Assembly (NCBI GenBank): GCA_964016875.1
Contig: OZ024735.1
Span: 2,472,469-2,536,468, forward strand
Length of the DNA: 64,000 nt
From: Fallopia convolvulus
Taxonomy: Eukaryota; Streptophyta; Magnoliopsida; Caryophyllales; Polygonaceae
Reading direction: 5' to 3'
This document shows, piece by piece, positions 1-10,391 of the stretch (position 1 is its first letter; the number at the start of each line of letters is the position of its first letter). The translations under genes were made by a program, and so were the position numbers. The notes below the pieces were generated by a model, which saw nothing but the letters and a program-made list of their open reading frames with translations, was not told the origin of the DNA and searched no databases.

Positions 1-380
1 ATACTTGGATGTGTATTCTTCTCCAATAGAGTTGTAACAAAACTCTATGGGTCGAGTTAGACATATCTCGATCGTTCAATAAATTTTCAATAGGGTCACC
101 AAATTACTACGTGGTAGTAACTTCACCCATAGAGTTTCTAACCAATCAAGTCTATGGGAACAAGACCTGTATCTAATAGGCTAACAGCTAGTACAAGTAA
201 TCAATGGGCAACAAAATCATTCTATATTAGAGAACTAACGTAGTAAAACATTATGTGATTCTGATAAACTCAGATTCACTTTCCAGATAAGTTCAACCCA
301 ACGACACTAACGTGAAATAACGTCCAGAAAAATTAAAGAATTCAATAGGAAGATTAGATTAGTCGGCAGATAGTACTAAC
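1..380. other. No gene seen; probably RPP0 intron 2
   Basis: This AT-rich stretch shows no conserved coding. It follows the donor site of RPP0 exon 2 (CAAG|GTTAGT on the minus strand at 381/380), so it is most simply the next intron of that gene, with the remaining exons beyond the left edge. That reading is inference. Confidence 0.5.
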
Positions 381-798
381 CTTGTACTTGGAGACCTCGT
401 CGCTCACTTCCTTCAAGTCACCCTTGGTGAAGATCAATCCAACATTACCCTAGCATCATCCCAGAAATTAACATCATTGATCGATCAATACAAAATTATT
501 AACACAACAACAAGAAACACATGAAATCATATATACATACCACCAAGCAAGGGATAAGATTAAGGAGAGCATTGTTCCCGGTCTTCTCAGCGTGAATCCT
601 AACCGACCTCTTCATCATGGTGTTCTTGCCCATGAGAACAATGGAGTCCCCACGGAGACCCTTGCGAATGTTCTGCAGCTGGTTCGATCCCACGTTATCC
701 GCCAACACCACCAAGATTTGGTTGAATTCGTCCAGATTCTGGCACAGCTTCGCATCGTAGGCGGTCTTCTTCTCACCTTTGGTCCGTTTCACCGCCAT
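381..798 (-). CDS. RPP0: 60S acidic ribosomal protein P0, exons 1-2 (partial)
   Basis: P0 is the base of the ribosomal stalk: it binds 28S rRNA at the GTPase-associated centre and anchors the P1/P2 dimers. Exon 1 is 541-798 (86 codons) and exon 2 is 381-449 (23 codons); both junctions are GT-AG and the phase is kept. Exon 1 begins MAVKRTKGEKK and includes the family hallmark GLRGDSIVLMGKNTMMKRS. Exon 2 begins GNVGLIFTKGDLKEV, which is diagnostic for P0. I chose the ATG at 796-798 because it gives the usual plant N-terminus; an in-frame codon 17 triplets upstream would add an atypical extension. The end of exon 1 reads LIPCLV where plant P0 proteins normally have LLPLLQ, a small oddity. The rest of the protein (rRNA-binding core, stalk-binding C-terminus) is not in the window, so I cannot tell whether the gene is complete. 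Confidence 0.9.
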
Positions 799-880
799 TG
801 CGTACTGACTTCCAAAGACGAAAGAAAGAAACTTTGCAACCCCCTCCAAAAGGTTTGATTTGCGGCAAGAGAGATTTGAC

Positions 881-937
881 TATATATATAGATATCGGTA
901 GCGGAAGACCACGACCTAACCTAGTAGATCTAGGGTT
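881..937 (-). promoter_or_regulatory. Candidate RPP0 core promoter (TATA and telo-box-like motif)
   Basis: A TA-alternating TATATATATA block lies at 881-890, about 85 bp upstream of the RPP0 start codon. An AACCCTA motif (minus strand) lies at about 931-937. Telo-box motifs of this type are common in plant ribosomal-protein promoters. The MULE boundary at 1079/1080 leaves only about 280 bp between the start codon and the element. Confidence 0.45.
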
Positions 938-1849
938 CTTAAGAACTTAGGATATATATAAAATATAAGAATTATGTTATTAGATAACGTACGTATCACG
1001 TATGGATTAAATTAAAGTCCAAATAAGAAATAAGATAGAAATATGTTATTAGATAGAATATTGATGCATAATAATAAATGAAATAGAGTCAGTGTGCGAA
1101 CGCCCGCGTGTGTGGGAAATGTGAAAGCCCCCTGGCCGTTCGATCGTATCACACGTACGGTTGAGATTGCTGCTTATTTTTTATAAAAAAACTGTAAAAA
1201 AACGAAACGCGCGACATAGAGCGTTTAGGAGACGCGTCTTTTATAAACTTCTTCATCTTCTCTTCTCTCGCCATTTCTCTCTCACTCACTTTTTAGTTTT
1301 TCCAGGTTCCGAAGCGGTTTGAAGCAGTTCAAGTGTGATCTAAACTGTGTCGTAGCGATTTCGAGCCTGATTGTCACCATTAACGACATTAGAAACCTCA
1401 AGCTAGTTCTAAATGGAGAAGGAAAGTTCATCTCAAGAGAATCAAGGTTGTTATCTCTCCTTTTAAATTTACTGAAACCTAGGTTCCGAAGCGGTTGAGA
1501 ATCAAGGTCTTCGTTTTATCGAGTGTATTCATTCTAAATGTTTAATTTCGTTTCGTTTTTTAGTGATTATTTTGAGTTGTTTGAAGGAGATTGTGTCGAT
1601 TTTGGTGTTTTTGTGCTTTTCTGAATAAAAAAATGCATGAATCGTCACTTTCTATTTACTCGATTTTTGGTTCTTCCACTTGAATAAAATACAAATTATG
1701 TGTGCATGTGCGTATATGATGTTTTTATCGAGGTTTTTGATGTTGATTTTTGCAATAGGTGATTGTGGATTAGTTAATTGCATGGAATGATTTGGTATAC
1801 GTACGAGGGGGGAAGTGTAGTGATCTTGTGTTGACTTTTGTTCATTCAT

Positions 1850-2415
1850 TTGTGCATATTTGTTCATTCAAACTAGCATAGCATTTGTTCATCAGAAATT
1901 AGCATTTGTTCATAAGAAACTTGCATTTTGTTCATCGGAAACTTGCATTTGTTCATCAGTAAATTGCATTTGTTCATTGGTAAGTTGCATTTGTTCATTG
2001 GAAACTTGCATTTGTTCATAAGAAACTTTGCATTTATTCATCAGTAAATTGCATTTGTTCATCAGTAACTTGCATTTTGTTCACTCATTTGTGCATATTT
2101 GTTCATTCAAACTAGCATAGCATTTGTTCATCAGAAATTAGCATTTGTTCATAAGAAACTTGCATTTTGTTCATCGGAAACTTGCATTTGTTCATCAGTA
2201 AATTGCATTTGTTCATCGGTAACTTGCATTTGTTCATCGGAAACTTGCATTTGTTCATAAGAAACTTTGCATTTATTCATCAGTAAATTGCATCTGTTCA
2301 TCAGTAACTTGCATTTGTTCATCGGTAACTTGCATTTGTTTCATTAGTAACTTGCATTTGTTCATCGGTAACTTGCATTTGTTTCATCAGTAACTTGCAT
2401 TTGTTCATCCAGGAT
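1850..2415 (+). repeat. TTTGTTCATC minisatellite in Ulp1 intron 1
   Basis: The unit is about 21 bp, of the form TTGCATTTGTTCATCAGTAA, with variation in the middle (CAGAAA, CGGAAA, AAGAAA, CAGTAA) and an occasional extra T. There is higher-order structure: the block from about 1849 (TTCATTTGTGCATATTTGTT...) recurs nearly unchanged from about 2083, so a segment of roughly 200 bp was duplicated. The array lies about 770 bp inside the left end of the MULE. Confidence 0.9.
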
Positions 2416-3682
2416 CTATTAAACAACGTTCTGCAAATTATAAACAAGTAAAACATCTAAGGTTTGGTACAATGACAATCGGAGAAGATGAAATATGTGC
2501 TATTCGAAGAGGTTTATTGTTGTGTTTGATATGTTTTTTTTTGTTCTTTTAAAATAGATGGTTAAATATGTGTTTACACTGTCTTTTTTATCCCTTTTTG
2601 TTATAGAAATAAGGAGAAAATCCGGATGTGATGCGTCTTCCATTGGCGAAAAGAATGTCAGAAGAAAATCAATGGCTACAAAGCCGGTTTCAAAAGCAAT
2701 CGCGACTGAAGTGCCTGTATTGAGGCAAAAGCCGACTGTTGAGTCTTCCCCATCAAATAAGAGACGTCGGCTTGACAAGGGTAAAAAGGTTGCCTCTGAT
2801 GAATCCTCCGATGATGTTTTGCTTATTGATATGATCCCTAGAAAGGGAGTGAGTATAAATGAATCATCTGAGAGGAAGATGGATTCTACCGTTAGTGAAT
2901 TACAAGTTGTCGGGAAGAAGAGGAAAGTTGATATTGTTGTCGGCAAAGGACAAGGTGGTGGGAAAAAGTCAAAAGCGAAGGTGCCATTGAGAGAGTTGAA
3001 GCGTGGGCACTTGTCGTTGAGTCACATGAACTCTCCCAAGCTGCTTTGTGAAGTTATTGCTAGTTTTGAGGGGGGGGGGGTCAAGTTTACTGCTCTTAAA
3101 GAGATGGGTTTTGAGCACCTCATACAGTGGGATGTGACTGATATACCTAGTAAGTTGTGCTACTATGTTGTTAGCTGTTTCGATCCTGCATCCTGTACAT
3201 TGAAGATGGGTGATGGACCAGGTGTTAGGATAACACCTGAGCTTGTGCAATTCTACCTTGGTCTACCTCGTGGTCCAAGGATAATTTCTGTCCCGAAGAC
3301 TGTCAAGCATTCAGACTTGTACAATAGTTTTAGGGAACAGTTTGTGTTGCCTGAAATTGATGAGGTGACAGGGAAGAACAAATTGATGGAGTTTGAGAAG
3401 ATTAAAAGGGCATTTGAGTGCAGTGATCAAGGAGGCTGATAACGGTGGTGCTTGGTTTAGGAGGAACTTCATTATATTGTTCTACACGCTCTGTATAGAG
3501 AGCATTCAAAATGGTGGTGTAAATTTAAGGTTTTTGGATCATTTGGTTGACTTGGATAAGATAAGTGAGTACGATTGGTGTGCTCATCTTGTGGAGAAGT
3601 TGGTTGAGAATGTTGATTCATGGAGGAAAACAAATAATGGTTTTTTCAGAGGATCTATCATATTGTTGCTAGTATGATTGTT

Positions 3683-4230
3683 TAATTTGTTCATTAATAT
3701 CATTATTTTGTTCATTTATTTTTGCATATTTGTTCATTAATAAGACTAATTTTGTTCATTAATTTGTGTTTTATGACAGATTGTATATTGTGATTGCATG
3801 CTGATCTACCATCGACCTGAAACTCTAAGATCGTTCCCCATTATCAAGCATTTCAACCATGATTACTTTATTGAGAGAGAGAGACTTTCGAGGTTAAGAA
3901 GGGTGGTTTTGGAAAAGGCTGGTTTCGAGGTTTGCCTGATTTTGGTTATCCCGGTGTTGATCACGGCAAGAATGAAGGGAAAGCCCCTACTGTTGAACAT
4001 ATTGAAGAACGAATTGATCTTGGTGATGGCGGTGATGTATGTGTTTTTTATTTTTGCATGTTTTTTGCAGTATTGTGATCTATATTTATTTGTTCATTAA
4101 AACTGGCATATCATTTGTTCATCACAAACTAGCATTTGTTCATCACAAACTAACATTTGTTCATCAGGAACTAACATTTGTTCATCACAAACTAACATTT
4201 GTTCTTCACAAACTAACATTTTGTTCATAT
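3683..4230 (+). repeat. TTTGTTCATC repeats in two further Ulp1 introns
   Basis: Copies occur at about 3688-3770 (TTTGTTCATTAAT forms) and 4088-4230 (TTTGTTCATCACAAACTA forms, period about 21 bp), with a coding exon between them. They keep the orientation of the 1850 array. That the repeats sit in introns and skip exons argues that they amplified inside a working gene. Confidence 0.8.
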
Positions 4231-4775
4231 AATGTTGTGTCTTTTATGTACTTATATTGATTACTTCTTTTTGCAGTCATTTCTGAAAGAACATCTTGAG
4301 ATGTCTATGGAGCTTGCATCATCTTTAAAAAAATATCTTGATCATGTGCAAAGAGCTCCTATAGAAATTGCCAGCCATGGACTTTTCACCAAGATCAACG
4401 AAGCTTTTGAGAAGCTATTGGGGTTGAAGGTTTCTTCATCATCATCCCAATCTGGCACCCAAGAAGACGCTGAATCTCCAAGCCAAAATTCATTCTGAGA
4501 GGAAGCTACAAAGGTTTTGGGTGAAATTGAGGCTGCAATGAAGGCAAAGAAGCGTTTTGAATTACCTTCTTTTGAACTGGGTGTGTTTCCACCTACTCTG
4601 GATGATGATTGGGCTGGTGTTACAGACATTGGTAGGGAAAGCGTTTTGATGCAAGAAGACGAGGCCAGGAAGGTTGATGGAAAAAGGAAGAAGGATTTGA
4701 AGATTTCCTTTGTTCATTGATATTTCTGATTTGTTCATCACAAAATAACATTTGTTCATCACAAAGTAGCATTTG

Positions 4776-7700
4776 TGTAATATCCGCTCTTTTTAATAAA
4801 GAGATATTACTATAATTCGTTCGAGTTAATAATAAGTGAAGAGTTACACTTAAATTAATTCCGTTATAAATAAATGAAAACTTGCAAAAATAAAAAATTT
4901 ATTCTTATGAATGAATTTTTGGCAAGTTTAATTGTATTTAGCGGAAAAATTTAAATCTTTTAAAAAGTGTAACAAAAGAAATGTTGGGTACATTTTCAAA
5001 GGCAAATAATAGCAAGTCTATTTCTAGTAAAAAGGGAAAATAATTTAATCTATTTTCCTTTTCTTTTCCTTTTTCCCTTCCTTCTCTGTGTTGTTTCCCT
5101 CTTGCTTGGATAAACTTCAACTGATTGCCCGGCCAAAACCCGATGATGGGCGCCGAATTCTTCGATCCTCGTCATGCTCAGCCCAGAAGACACCTAGAAA
5201 GGACTACCCATAGCCTTTTGTGTTGGTTTGACCTATCGTTGCCACCTCTTCTTCCTCCTCTGTTCGGACAACTCTACTCATGCCACCCGAGTTCCTTCGT
5301 GGCACGAATTCAGGCCCCAGTTTTGAGGATAAAGGAGGACGAGGATAATTGTTGGGCACTTTAAAAGGAATGGAAGGAATTGTTGTTAAGGGGGATGGAT
5401 GATTTGAGACCAAAAGGATCGAAACGCTCGGTTTTGATCCAAAATACCCAAAACTTCAAAATTCGATTGTGGATTCGTTTCTTAACCAAAAATCGTGATT
5501 CAAGTCTCTAAATGTCGAGGATTAATTGCTCTACAATACCCCTCAATCAATTTGGAAGAAACCATTCAGAAATTGAGCCAAATCGACGATTTTATGCACG
5601 AACTGAGATCTGCCCAGAATTTTCAGAAGTTGGTGACGAGCCGTTTTCTTGGGCTTCTATCTTTGTCTTCAGGAAACTATTTAGGGGAATTTTGCCAACA
5701 GTTGGAAGGTGGAAACGAGGGCTTTATACTATCGCAAGTCCCGTCGCCACCCCGTTCCTGGTGTTTCCGGTGGAAGCTGATGTACAGGCCTTCGTGACCA
5801 ACGTTGCTGCTGGTTTCTTTGCCCGGAAAATTCAGCAGCGACGAGTTAAGTTTGTGGGCTTCGTGGTTGACCTTCCGGCCACCAAATCTGTCGGAAACTG
5901 CCGACAATAAGTATAGGGGATGTCGGAGGTGCTTCTGTCGCTACCCTCTTCGCCTCTCCGTCCCTGGTGTCACCTCCATAGGTCGGTGAACAGGAGTTCG
6001 CGACCAGCTTTGGTACTGGTTTATTGTGCCCAGAAATTCAGCCTTGGCGAGTGATTTTGTCGCCTTTGTTCTCCGTCTTCTCTCAATGAATGTAAGAGCC
6101 GTTGCCAACAGTAAAAAGAGGGTGATGAGGAATTCTAACTGTCGCTTGAATCACTCCAAACGGATAGCAAATGAAGTCGCTAGACATCGACGAAGTTGGT
6201 TCGTCGCTCACATTATTTCCGGCCTTTTTGAGTTTTAAAAGGAAAAGGGAAAAGTGTGTGGACCCGGATTTGCCTTGGTATGCGTGACATGGATTCCGAT
6301 GAATTGTCTCGATTCACGTGTTGCCTCGTTTTACGCATCGCATCGTTTTGTGTGCCACCTCGATTTGCGTGCAAGCAAATCCCGAAAGCGTATCGCTAGG
6401 TAATTTTCTTCTTTCGAGCTTGACTTATATTATAGAATGATTTTTGGATAAGATCATTCAAAGTTGGATTCTTGTATTAAATCTCGTAAAGCGTGATTTA
6501 TCGAATTGGTTAAGTTATAAAGTCGGATTAAGTCAAGCAAGTGTTTGACAAATTATTATAAGGACATAATAATATGTAGTAGTTAATCTTGAAACGGAAA
6601 TAAATTGATTATAATTTATTTCTCTATTCTTTTCCGGTACAACCCGAGCTCGAGTCTTGGATGCACGTCGTTCGAGATGGAACTAATCACCTTAAGAGGA
6701 GAAATCTCGTATAAGGCAAGTGGACGATTCTCTCTTGCGTTATTGTTATTAAATGAGGAATTGGATCCCATTTAATATTTGCGTTGGGAACAACTTGTAT
6801 GATTAATGAATATGATAGGTCGTTATATTTGTTAGAAATAATGACCATGTTGTTTATTCAGTTTTGCGTTAGAACTGGATTTAGGTCCGTTATGTGTGGC
6901 CTTATATGTTGTCTCATGCTGAGACATTATTGTGAAGTAAGTTTTCAGGGGTAGGAGTTGAGTCTCCGATGACCTCTTTATAACACAGTCTATGTTAGGA
7001 GGTTTAGCTCGTTACTATCATATCCCAACATTCGGGTCATGACTCATACCTCACTCAACGCTGGAAGAGGTGTTTATGCACTCTAGCTAAGTGCAAATTG
7101 GTACTAGGTGTTCATCAATGATCATGGATTTCATCCCTTTCATCTTGACGTCTCCATGTACAGGTGGATTCTCTGCGGTTTTAGCCGCTTAAAAGTTACC
7201 AACATATTTGTGAAAAGTTCTGAAAGTAATAAAGATAAGTGCGTTAGGCACATTAATGTACCCGAATGGTTAGTCTATTCGATAACCATTCTTGCTTCCG
7301 GTTATGAATGATTCTTAATCAAATTTTGATTAAGTCAATCTGATTAGTCGATGAGGCTTTTCAAAACGTTATGTGATTATTATGGGTTCCCAACAATTGT
7401 TTATGCTTCGTAAAGAAACCACAAGTTGTGGTGTCCTATTTCTTGGATATGCATGCCTCCTTCTTATTCTCTACAAGACTGCTAATTGTTGGATCATAAT
7501 CCGAGTCTATTCGGATTTGGATGCCAATATGTTTAGTTACAACCATAAGAACCAAGTTAGATTCTCCGCTTGCTAGTCTATCATTAGACTAACCCGTCCA
7601 TCTTCTTTCTTTTATATGGTCATTTGGTGTCCACCGTTGTATACGATACATCAGTTTCTTCTTGGAAGTTGATTCAAGAGGCGGATTCAGATGTTTGAAG

Positions 7701-8009
7701 CTCCAGAAGTTGAAGAAAGGTTTTCAATGGTTATACTTAAGTGAAGATCATGGTTGAACTACTTCAAAGTAAAGCTGAGTTTCAGAAATAAGAGCTTAAG
7801 GAAGACTGGATGAAGATTTTGTTCAACTAGAAGGTTGTTCTATTTATTTATTCTTTTTGGGTTAAGAATGGTATAAGACCAATCGTATTTATTCCGCTTT
7901 AATGTTTGTTTTAGTTTGTTCAGTCAGTTTAAAGCCTTGGGTAGCTTCGGTTTAGTCTTAATCGAGGTTACTGGCGGTAATACCCCCAGGGTGGAAAGGG
8001 AGTGTTACA
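4776..8009 (+). mobile_element. Solo LTR (chromovirus-like, 3,234 bp) inside the MULE
   Basis: The segment starts TGTAATATCCGC and ends GTGTTACA (TG...CA) and is flanked by a perfect 5-bp duplication ATTTG (4771-4775 and 8010-8014). There is no internal domain, so it is a solo LTR left by LTR-LTR recombination. The start matches that of the chromovirus 3' LTR at 62238 (TGTAATATCCGC). A stretch near 6785-6860 (GGGAACAACTTGT, then GTTAGAAATAATGACC) matches the diverged LTR near 59898-59960. No long ORF; short open frames between 5100 and 7600 are not convincing. It landed inside a TTTGTTCATC-type repeat in a Ulp1 intron. Confidence 0.88.
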
Positions 8010-8160
8010 ATTTGTTCATCAGAAACTAGCATTTTGTTCATCACAAACTAACATTTGTTCATCAGAAACTAGCATTTGTTCATCACAAACTAACAATTGT
8101 TCATCAGAAACTAGCAATTGTTCATCACAAACTAACATTTGTTCATTGGTTTGTTTACAT
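8010..8160 (+). repeat. TTTGTTCATC repeats on the 3' side of the solo LTR
   Basis: About six alternating units (ATCAGAAACTAGCA and ATCACAAACTAACA forms) continue the array interrupted by the LTR at 4775, and end just before the exon acceptor at 8166. Confidence 0.85.
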
Positions 8161-9635
8161 TTGTAGATGAAGAATGAGGTGCAGGAGGTTGGTTCTAGTT
8201 CGATTGACACTCCCGTTGGTGTTAAACTTACTGGTGAGGATGTACTTGATAAAAGTATATCTAAGCCTTCTGATTATGTGAAGTCATCTTACATGGGAAG
8301 GAGTGTTGTTTTGATAGAAAAAGTATCTCCTGTGGCGAATAAATTATTTGATTGGCTTATTGAAGACATTCCTGATCAAAGAGGGTAACAATGTGTAGAA
8401 TAGTATATTTTTTTTACATATTGCTATTTTTATACCTTTTCAAGTTGATTTTATTATGAAAATTGATCATTTTTTGTTTACATGTTTCTGATGTTTTTGT
8501 AGTGTTAAAATCTTTAAGATGATGCATGTATCCGCTATGAAAAAGGATTTTGTTTCAATGGCGGTAAAATTTGAAGTGTATGGAATCAAATGTCATTGGG
8601 CTTTGGAGTAGTTATCTCAATATTCAAGAGCAGTGGAAAAGTGACTCAAAACCCTTGAGGTTTTTTATGCATCCTGAGGATCTGGTAAGAAAAAGATTTT
8701 TTATATTCACATTGTCTTATTTTTATGACTTTTTATTTTCTCAATGTAATTTATGCTTATATGTATTTTTGCAGGACTTTCCACTGAAAAAGGATTTTAG
8801 TGATGAGGATGCGAAATTGTTTTTCACAAATGTTGTTCATGAAAGTCTTGAAAAATTCAAGTGGATTAATGTGCACAAGATTGGTCTGGTATGACATTTT
8901 TTGTTCATTGGTATTCTTTTATTTGTTCATCAGTACTAGTTATTTGTTCATAGGCATTAGTTATTTATTCATTATAAGGTTTCTTTCATGATTGTTTCTC
9001 TTTGCATTTTTTACAGTTTGTGTTTCCTATCTGTATCGAATCACATTACTATTGTATTGCGTTGAATGTGAGAGTGCCACGTTTCCACATAATTGATAAC
9101 TCAATGACTGATGTGCCCTTGGAAGCAAAGTATGAGCATGTACCTGCTAGATTGGTGAGTTTTATGTTTTTTTTTTGTAATATTTTGTTTTTCATCATTT
9201 ACACGTGTGTTTAATATTGATTGAGTTTTGTTTGTTTTATTCTCCTTATTTTTATAGAGAATGCTCTTTGTTGATCTTTTGAAGACTCTCAAGATGTATG
9301 CGAGGGCTTCTTTGTTCGAGGATGTGGATAGGGTTCCATATGAACGTCTTGAGATGAAATGGAGAGATACCAGAAACAAGACTGATTGTGGTATTTTTAT
9401 GATGCGGCACATGGAAACATACTTTGGCAGCGGCTTGTCTGGTTGGGAGTGTGGACTCAATAAACATGATCAGCATCAACTTGATGACTTGAGGATAAGG
9501 TATTGTAATGAGTTGGTGTTGAGTCCATTGAATGAGCACAAGGCAACAGCTGAAAAGCTTGTACAAGAATTTGTCCCTCGTAAACCGACAGTCGCACCTC
9601 GTGCTCCTCTTACAAGGAAGGCAAAGAATAAGTAG

Positions 9636-10391
9636 TGATGTATGGCTTGAATTGTTGGAAAACAGTTTGTGAATGGATTTGTGTGTTTTTTGTATGGTTT
9701 GTTTAGAATACAATTTATGGTGGCGTATGGCTTGAATGGTGCAGACATTTGGTTTTCTTTTTTTTTTAGTTTTTCATTGTCAATGATGGTTATTGAACAG
9801 GTTCTTTTTGTGTTATACAGTTTGATTTTAGAAAACAGTATTTTATTGTAATTTGTTCATCGATACCTTCGATTTGTTCATTCACACATTCGACTTGTTC
9901 ATTCGCACATTCGATTTAATCATCGATTGAGAATGAATTTTTTATTTGAAGAAAGAAATTGTGATTTGTTATTCATGTTCTTTTTGTGTCAAGAGTAATT
10001 TTATTCGTAATTTTTCCAACAACACTTAAGATTTGCTCATCGATACATTCGATTTGTTCATCAATACATTAGAGTTGTGCATCATACATTCGATTTGATC
10101 ATCGATTGAGAATGGTATTTATATTTTGTTCATTAATAACTTGGATTTGTTCATCCATGAATTAGATTTGTTCATCAAAACATTAGGTTTTGTTCATTCA
10201 TTTTTTGTTCATTACGTAGTAAATTTGTTCATTACTAACTGCTAATTGTTCATCGAAAACCCAAATTTGTTCATTACGTAGTAAATTTGTTCATTAGTAA
10301 CTGGTAATTGTTCATCCAAAACCCAAATTTGTTCATTGATAATGCGACAATTAAGAATACTATGCAACAATTATGTATCAGAAATCAATGA
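9636..10391 (+). repeat. Spacer between the convergent MULE genes, with TTTGTTCATC copies
   Basis: After the Ulp1 stop (9633-9635) comes about 200 bp of AT-rich 3' flank, then divergent copies of the repeat between about 9850 and 10345 (TTTGTTCATCGATAC, TTTGTTCATTACGTAGTAA and others). A pair of about 55 bp (TTTGTTCATTACGTAGTAAA onward) is tandemly duplicated near 10200-10330. The spacer should hold the 3' ends of both transcripts; no obvious polyadenylation signal was singled out. Confidence 0.7.

Larger units (their letters stand above)
1413..9635 (+). pseudogene. Transposon-borne Ulp1 (C48) cysteine-protease-like gene, mutated
   Basis: Ulp1 proteases cleave SUMO precursors and conjugates; MULE-borne homologues have no settled function. 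Exons I can place: 1413-1446, 2607-3671, 3780-4036, 4277 to about 4710, 8167-8384, 8503-8684, 8775-8888, 9017-9154 and 9258-9635, mostly with GT-AG junctions in matching phase. The N-terminal part is Lys/Ser-rich and NLS-like (KKRKVDIVVGKG), then comes a globular region (FTALKEMGFEHLIQWDV) seen in this transposon protein family. The catalytic domain is in the last three exons, which read without interruption: His in ESHYYCIAL (codon 9044), Asp in FHIIDNS (9095), Cys in KTDCGIFMM (9387). Damage: frameshifts near 3400-3440, near 3930 and inside 8503-8684, and an in-frame TGA at 4496-4498. The intron after 4710 hosts the solo LTR. Introns are loaded with TTTGTTCATC repeats. Confidence 0.8.

Noticed and set aside
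592..858. Plus-strand open frame of 88 codons
   Set aside because: It is the exact antisense of RPP0 exon 1, whose protein is unmistakable.
1850..2415. Regular spaced repeats that look CRISPR-like
   Set aside because: Spacers are not unique, the units are minisatellite variants, and the context is a plant transposon.
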